Positions 5,180 to 8,048 of a stretch of 8,048 nt of DNA are shown here, piece by piece; position 1 is the first letter of the stretch; each line of letters starts with the position of its first letter. The DNA is from Bacillota bacterium (GTDB lineage Bacteria; Armatimonadota; Hebobacteria; Hebobacterales; Hebobacteraceae): the NCBI GenBank assembly GCA_030668755.1, contig DAOVEW010000026.1, positions 1 to 8,048 on the forward strand, in the 5' to 3' direction. The translations under genes and the position numbers were made by a program. The notes beneath the pieces are model-generated. The model searched no databases. It was not told where the DNA came from and worked only from the letters and a program-made list of their open reading frames with translations.

Positions 5180-5995
5180 TCACCCGTTCTCTCCTCCGGC
5201 GGTCTGGGGCTGGGGGGACTTGGATTCCCCCGAGCGCCAGCGCAGCCTGGGGGCGATGGCGCTCTGAGGACAGCCTTCGATGCAGTCGCCGCAGAGCACG
5301 CAGTCGGGCGTGCCGGGTGTGGTGTAGACCCGACACTCTCGCGGGTACTTGCCGCAGCCGGTGCATTTGGCCATGTCCCGGCCAAGGCGGAACAGGCTTA
5401 TCCGATTGGCGATGCTCAGGAGCGCTCCGAGCGGGCACAGGTAGCGGCACCATGCTCGGGTGAGCGCGAGGGCGAGCAAGACTCCGGCAACGAGCACCAC
5501 CACTCGGACCCGGGAGTGAATGTCGTAGGTGAGCCAGCTCACCCGAACCGCGTCCAGGCTCCAGTTGCCATGCCCGCGAACCGGGATGGCGAACCGGGTG
5601 TTCAGCAGATAGAAGGCAACGATTATGAGGACGAGCATCGGATACTTGAGGGCCTTCAACCAGCGGTCGATGCGGCCGAAGCGAGGGAGACGAAGCGCCC
5701 GCAGTTTGGGTATGCGACCGAGCAGATCCTGCACCGCGCCCATCGGACAAGCCCAACCGCAGAAGACTCGGCCCGCGAGCAGGCTCGAAACCACCAGAAA
5801 GCCGATCACCCATGGCTGAAGCCAGGTGCCCGGGCAGACGCGCATGGGGCAGTGCGTGCACGACACAAAGGGCACGCCGTAGGGACACCGCAGCGCTCCC
5901 ACCCAGAGCCACTCTCCGGTCAGCGCCAGCGCGCCAAGCTGCACCACTTGGCGAACGGGCGCGATGACCTTACGGGGTCTGCGGGGCTGGCTCAT
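5180..5995 (-). CDS. NapH/MauN-type polytopic membrane protein with ferredoxin-type 4Fe-4S sites
   Basis: A 271-residue electron-transfer membrane protein. About four hydrophobic segments are visible (roughly 14-34, 61-78, 117-134, 164-180). The family's paired membrane motifs are present: FCGWACPMGAVQDLL (78-92) and WCRYLCPLGALLS (182-194). An N-terminal loop has four more cysteines (C37, C46, C49, C54). The C-terminal domain should hold two [4Fe-4S] clusters. The second motif is complete (C232, C235, C238, C242-Pro). The first reads CTGCGKYPREC: C211, C214 and C221 are there, but the third ligand is Tyr217. ATG 5995 has AGGAG 7 nt upstream and overlaps the TPR gene by 26 nt, so the two are coupled. 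Relatives pass electrons between quinol and periplasmic or cytoplasmic partners; the partner here is unknown. It is not part of a recognisable nap or nos cluster in this window. Confidence 0.9.
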   Translation of the reverse strand: MSQPRRPRKVIAPVRQVVQLGALALTGEWLWVGALRCPYGVPFVSCTHCPMRVCPGTWLQPWVIGFLVVSSLLAGRVFCGWACPMGAVQDLLGRIPKLRALRLPRFGRIDRWLKALKYPMLVLIIVAFYLLNTRFAIPVRGHGNWSLDAVRVSWLTYDIHSRVRVVVLVAGVLLALALTRAWCRYLCPLGALLSIANRISLFRLGRDMAKCTGCGKYPRECRVYTTPGTPDCVLCGDCIEGCPQSAIAPRLRWRSGESKSPQPQTAGGENG

Positions 5996-7448
5996 GAGAG
6001 GGCTCCTGGGGCAGAGGGAGGCTCGAGGCTAGGACGGCCTCGCGCTGGAGCGCGCGGGAGATGGCCTCTTCCGCTTTCTCGGCCCAAGGGGTATCCGGAT
6101 ACTCCTCTATCGCCCGCTGCCAGGTGGCCAGGGCGAGATCAGGACGCCCGCGCAAGTGCTGGGTCACCCCGAGCTTGTAGCACGCCTCCGCCTGGAAGGG
6201 GTTTGGCTTCCCTGCGGTGAGCAAGACCATAACTTTCAGGTATTCCTTGCTCGCAATCAGAGGCAGGCCGGAGTCTACCAATTGATTAGCTAAGTGGAAC
6301 CGCTTGACCAGCTGCGACGGAAGGTCTGCAGGCACTGCTGGAGCGGGCCGGCCCGAATCGGAGGAGAACGGATCGGTGATTGCTACGGCCGCCAGCGCGC
6401 GATTGGCGCGATCGGCCCAGGGACTGTCGGGGAAGTCGGCGACAAGGCGGTGCCACTGCCGGGCCGCGGCGTCGCGCTCTCCCAGCCGGTAGGCGCAGAC
6501 GCCCATGCGATAGCGGGCATATGCTTTGTGGGGATTGTCGCCTCCCTTCGGGGTGTACAGGTCCAAGAGCACCTTGGTGTACTCCTGGAGGGCGTAAGTG
6601 TAGATGCCGTTTTCGAAGAGGTCTTCGGCGTAGCTTAGGCCCTGGTCAGGCCCGGTGTCATAGCCGCGGAAAGGCCGCCACTCGCGCTCGCTCTGGGGGA
6701 TCGGGGCTGCGGCCGCGTACATGCCGCAGGTCTTCAGCACGGCCTGCCAAGCGGCGATGCTGGCGCGGGCCTTCTGTGCCTCGGGCGAATCCGGGTAGTC
6801 CTCGACCAGTCGCTGCCACTGCTGAACCGCGCGCTCGGGATGGCCCAGGGAGGCCTGACAGACTCCCGCCCGGAAGCGAGCCTTCGGGGCGTGCGGGGCG
6901 TTGGGATAGGAGTTCGGGACCTTGAGATGGTCTCGCACACCGAAGGTGTAGAGCCTCACGGCCCGGTCTCCCTCGCCGATGAGAAGCTGGCGCTCGGCGG
7001 GAGGGGTATTAGCAGTGATGTAGGGTTCCGTGGGGGCAGGGGGCTTGGGGGGAGGTTCTCTGCCGATGGCCTTCAGCGCCGCGCGCGCACGCTCGGCCCA
7101 CTCATTTCCTGGATGACGCTGGATCGTCTTCTCCCACTGAGAGACAGCGACACCGGACCAGCCCCTGCGGAGAGCGATGGCGCCGATCTCGAACTCGGCC
7201 CGCGCCTCCTGATCCGAGGGGCCAAAGTAGTAGAGGATCTGAACCCAACGCCTCATCGCCTCATCCCAGTCTTCGTTGGCCGCCATCTCCTCGGCGAGCC
7301 CGATCTGCACGGGGACAGACTTCGGGCCTTTTTTCGCCGCCGCGTCCACTCGAGAGCAGAGCCCCGAGAGCGCTACCAGCGCTCCCACAAGCACCGAGGC
7401 GCGACGGGTGAAGCTCGTCCAGGCAAATCTTGGGACAACTGGTTTCAT
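5970..7448 (-). CDS. Secreted TPR-repeat protein with four BamD/YbgF-like modules
   Basis: A 492-residue protein. An N-terminal signal peptide is likely: basic RR at 15-16, a hydrophobic run 18-30, and cleavage near VDA-A (about 36); the LSGLC stretch is a poor lipobox because Leu precedes Cys. Four diverged modules of about 85 residues follow (48-128, 150-233, 269-355, 379-466). Each pairs a helix hairpin with a TPR-like unit that ends in the same phrase: A-W-x-R-x(2-4)-(D/E)-(Y/F)-P-D-(S/T)-P-x-A. Pro-rich linkers separate them, and the C-terminus is Pro/Glu-rich. ATG 7448 has AGGAGG 8 nt upstream and overlaps the solute-binding protein stop as ATGA. It probably acts in the periplasm as a protein-interaction scaffold; specific partners are unknown, though the flanking genes encode a periplasmic binding protein and a redox membrane protein. 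Confidence 0.85.
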   Translation of the reverse strand: MKPVVPRFAWTSFTRRASVLVGALVALSGLCSRVDAAAKKGPKSVPVQIGLAEEMAANEDWDEAMRRWVQILYYFGPSDQEARAEFEIGAIALRRGWSGVAVSQWEKTIQRHPGNEWAERARAALKAIGREPPPKPPAPTEPYITANTPPAERQLLIGEGDRAVRLYTFGVRDHLKVPNSYPNAPHAPKARFRAGVCQASLGHPERAVQQWQRLVEDYPDSPEAQKARASIAAWQAVLKTCGMYAAAAPIPQSEREWRPFRGYDTGPDQGLSYAEDLFENGIYTYALQEYTKVLLDLYTPKGGDNPHKAYARYRMGVCAYRLGERDAAARQWHRLVADFPDSPWADRANRALAAVAITDPFSSDSGRPAPAVPADLPSQLVKRFHLANQLVDSGLPLIASKEYLKVMVLLTAGKPNPFQAEACYKLGVTQHLRGRPDLALATWQRAIEEYPDTPWAEKAEEAISRALQREAVLASSLPLPQEPSHEPAPQTP

Positions 7449-8048
7449 CGGTTCTGCCTCCTTTGTCGTCTCGCGGGCGGGGGCTGCTGAGTGCCGCTGG
7501 CTTCAGACCGCTGGGGCCCGCCTTTTCGGCCCCCTCGTTCCACCCTCATCTTGAAGAGCGGCTTATAGCGCTCGGCCTCCGGGGACAGCCTGTGGATGTA
7601 GCCGTGCCTCTGACAGGCCTCGAGACCAAGCTCGCCCTTGAGCCCATCAATGTACCGCTTGGCCAGCTCCGGGTGCTTGCTCTCAGCGATCGGAGCAGCG
7701 CGCTGCGGGATGGCGCCGTGCCCTTCCTTCATGGAGGCCATCACTTTGACGGGGACGGGCACCACCTCGACCTTTCCTTTGTTCTCAGCAACGGTGGTCA
7801 TGCTCCGGCGTGTCACGCTGGCGTGCGCCCGGCCTTCGATCACCGGTGGAAACACTTTCCAGCCGCAGTCATGGGCCTCGATGGCATTTCGCACATAGCC
7901 GGCCCAGATACCGGGCTCGATCACCTCGTCGGCGGTTTGAAGGATGATCTGCACCACTTTGCCGGAGGGCCCGGAGGAGGTGGGAGCGTAGACGGTCTTG
8001 ACATCGGGCCGCTTGAGATCTTCGAGGCCCCGAACATTGCCAGGATTG
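7445..8048 (-). CDS. ModA-like extracellular solute-binding protein (N-terminus outside window)
   Basis: The frame is open from the right edge to TGA at 7447-7445, giving 200 residues of the C-terminal part; the start lies beyond 8048. The visible start NPGNVRGLEDLKRPDVKTVYAPTSSGPSGK, then GYVRNAIEAHDCGW, PPVIEGRAHASVTRRSM and a final LGLEACQRHGYIHR, follow the pattern of the second lobe of ModA/WtpA-type oxyanion-binding proteins: ligand loop, Arg-Asn helix, E-G-x-A-x-A-S-V strand, terminal 'GY' helix. The ligand cannot be deduced; molybdate or tungstate is the family default but many relatives differ. After the fold (from about KMRVERGG) there is an unusual 30-residue tail rich in Arg, Gln, Gly and Pro. 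No permease or ATPase gene follows, so the transporter, if any, would lie upstream of the window. It is coupled to the TPR gene by ATGA. Confidence 0.7.
   Translation of the reverse strand, partial: NPGNVRGLEDLKRPDVKTVYAPTSSGPSGKVVQIILQTADEVIEPGIWAGYVRNAIEAHDCGWKVFPPVIEGRAHASVTRRSMTTVAENKGKVEVVPVPVKVMASMKEGHGAIPQRAAPIAESKHPELAKRYIDGLKGELGLEACQRHGYIHRLSPEAERYKPLFKMRVERGGRKGGPQRSEASGTQQPPPARRQRRQNR

Noticed and set aside
5127..5912. Alternative minus-strand frame inside the NapH-like gene
   Set aside because: It is rich in Arg, Pro and Ser with no membrane segments or cysteine motifs; the frame ending at 5180 is clearly the coding one.
5177..6220. Plus-strand open frame opposite the membrane Fe-S gene and the end of the TPR gene
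   Set aside because: No domain is recognisable, and the minus strand carries paired CxxxCP motifs and TPR repeats.

Overview
This is a GC-rich bacterial segment in which every credible gene lies on the minus strand, so the genes are read from the right end to the left. The genes are packed tightly, with start/stop overlaps, strong AGGAGG ribosome sites and some GTG starts. The gene content (Mrp-type ATPase, NifX-like protein, radical SAM enzyme, ferredoxin-type membrane protein, Gly/Arg-rich DUF5320 proteins) suggests an anaerobe or facultative anaerobe, probably from an environmental lineage. The phylum cannot be fixed from this sequence. I see no rRNA, tRNA, CRISPR array, insertion sequence or phage gene.

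Right block (8048 down to 5180), an envelope/redox operon: the end of a ModA-like periplasmic solute-binding protein, joined by an ATGA overlap to a secreted four-module TPR protein, which overlaps a NapH/MauN-type polytopic membrane protein with ferredoxin clusters. The membrane protein lacks one expected cluster cysteine (Tyr217).

Middle (5158 down to 4670): a PadR-family repressor with a Cys-rich N-terminal extension. It is driven by a perfect-consensus sigma70-type promoter (TTGACA, 16 bp, TATAAT). A quasi-palindromic element, TGCAACTTACA, sits over its predicted transcription start and recurs in the leader of the next operon. It is the likely PadR operator.

Left block (4533 down to 1), a putative metallocofactor or Fe-S operon: an Mrp/NBP35 P-loop ATPase, an MBL-fold hydrolase (COG1237 type), a small NifX/NifB-C-like protein, a DUF89/ARMT1-like phosphatase, a COG0731-type radical SAM enzyme, and two DUF5320 Gly/Arg/Met-rich paralogues. 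The second paralogue runs off the window. Single families here are known, and Mrp, NifX-like and DUF5320 genes are often neighbours. The full set under a Cys-rich PadR repressor has no function I can assign. A reasonable inference is Fe-S or metal-cofactor carriage and delivery, with PadR sensing redox state or metal.
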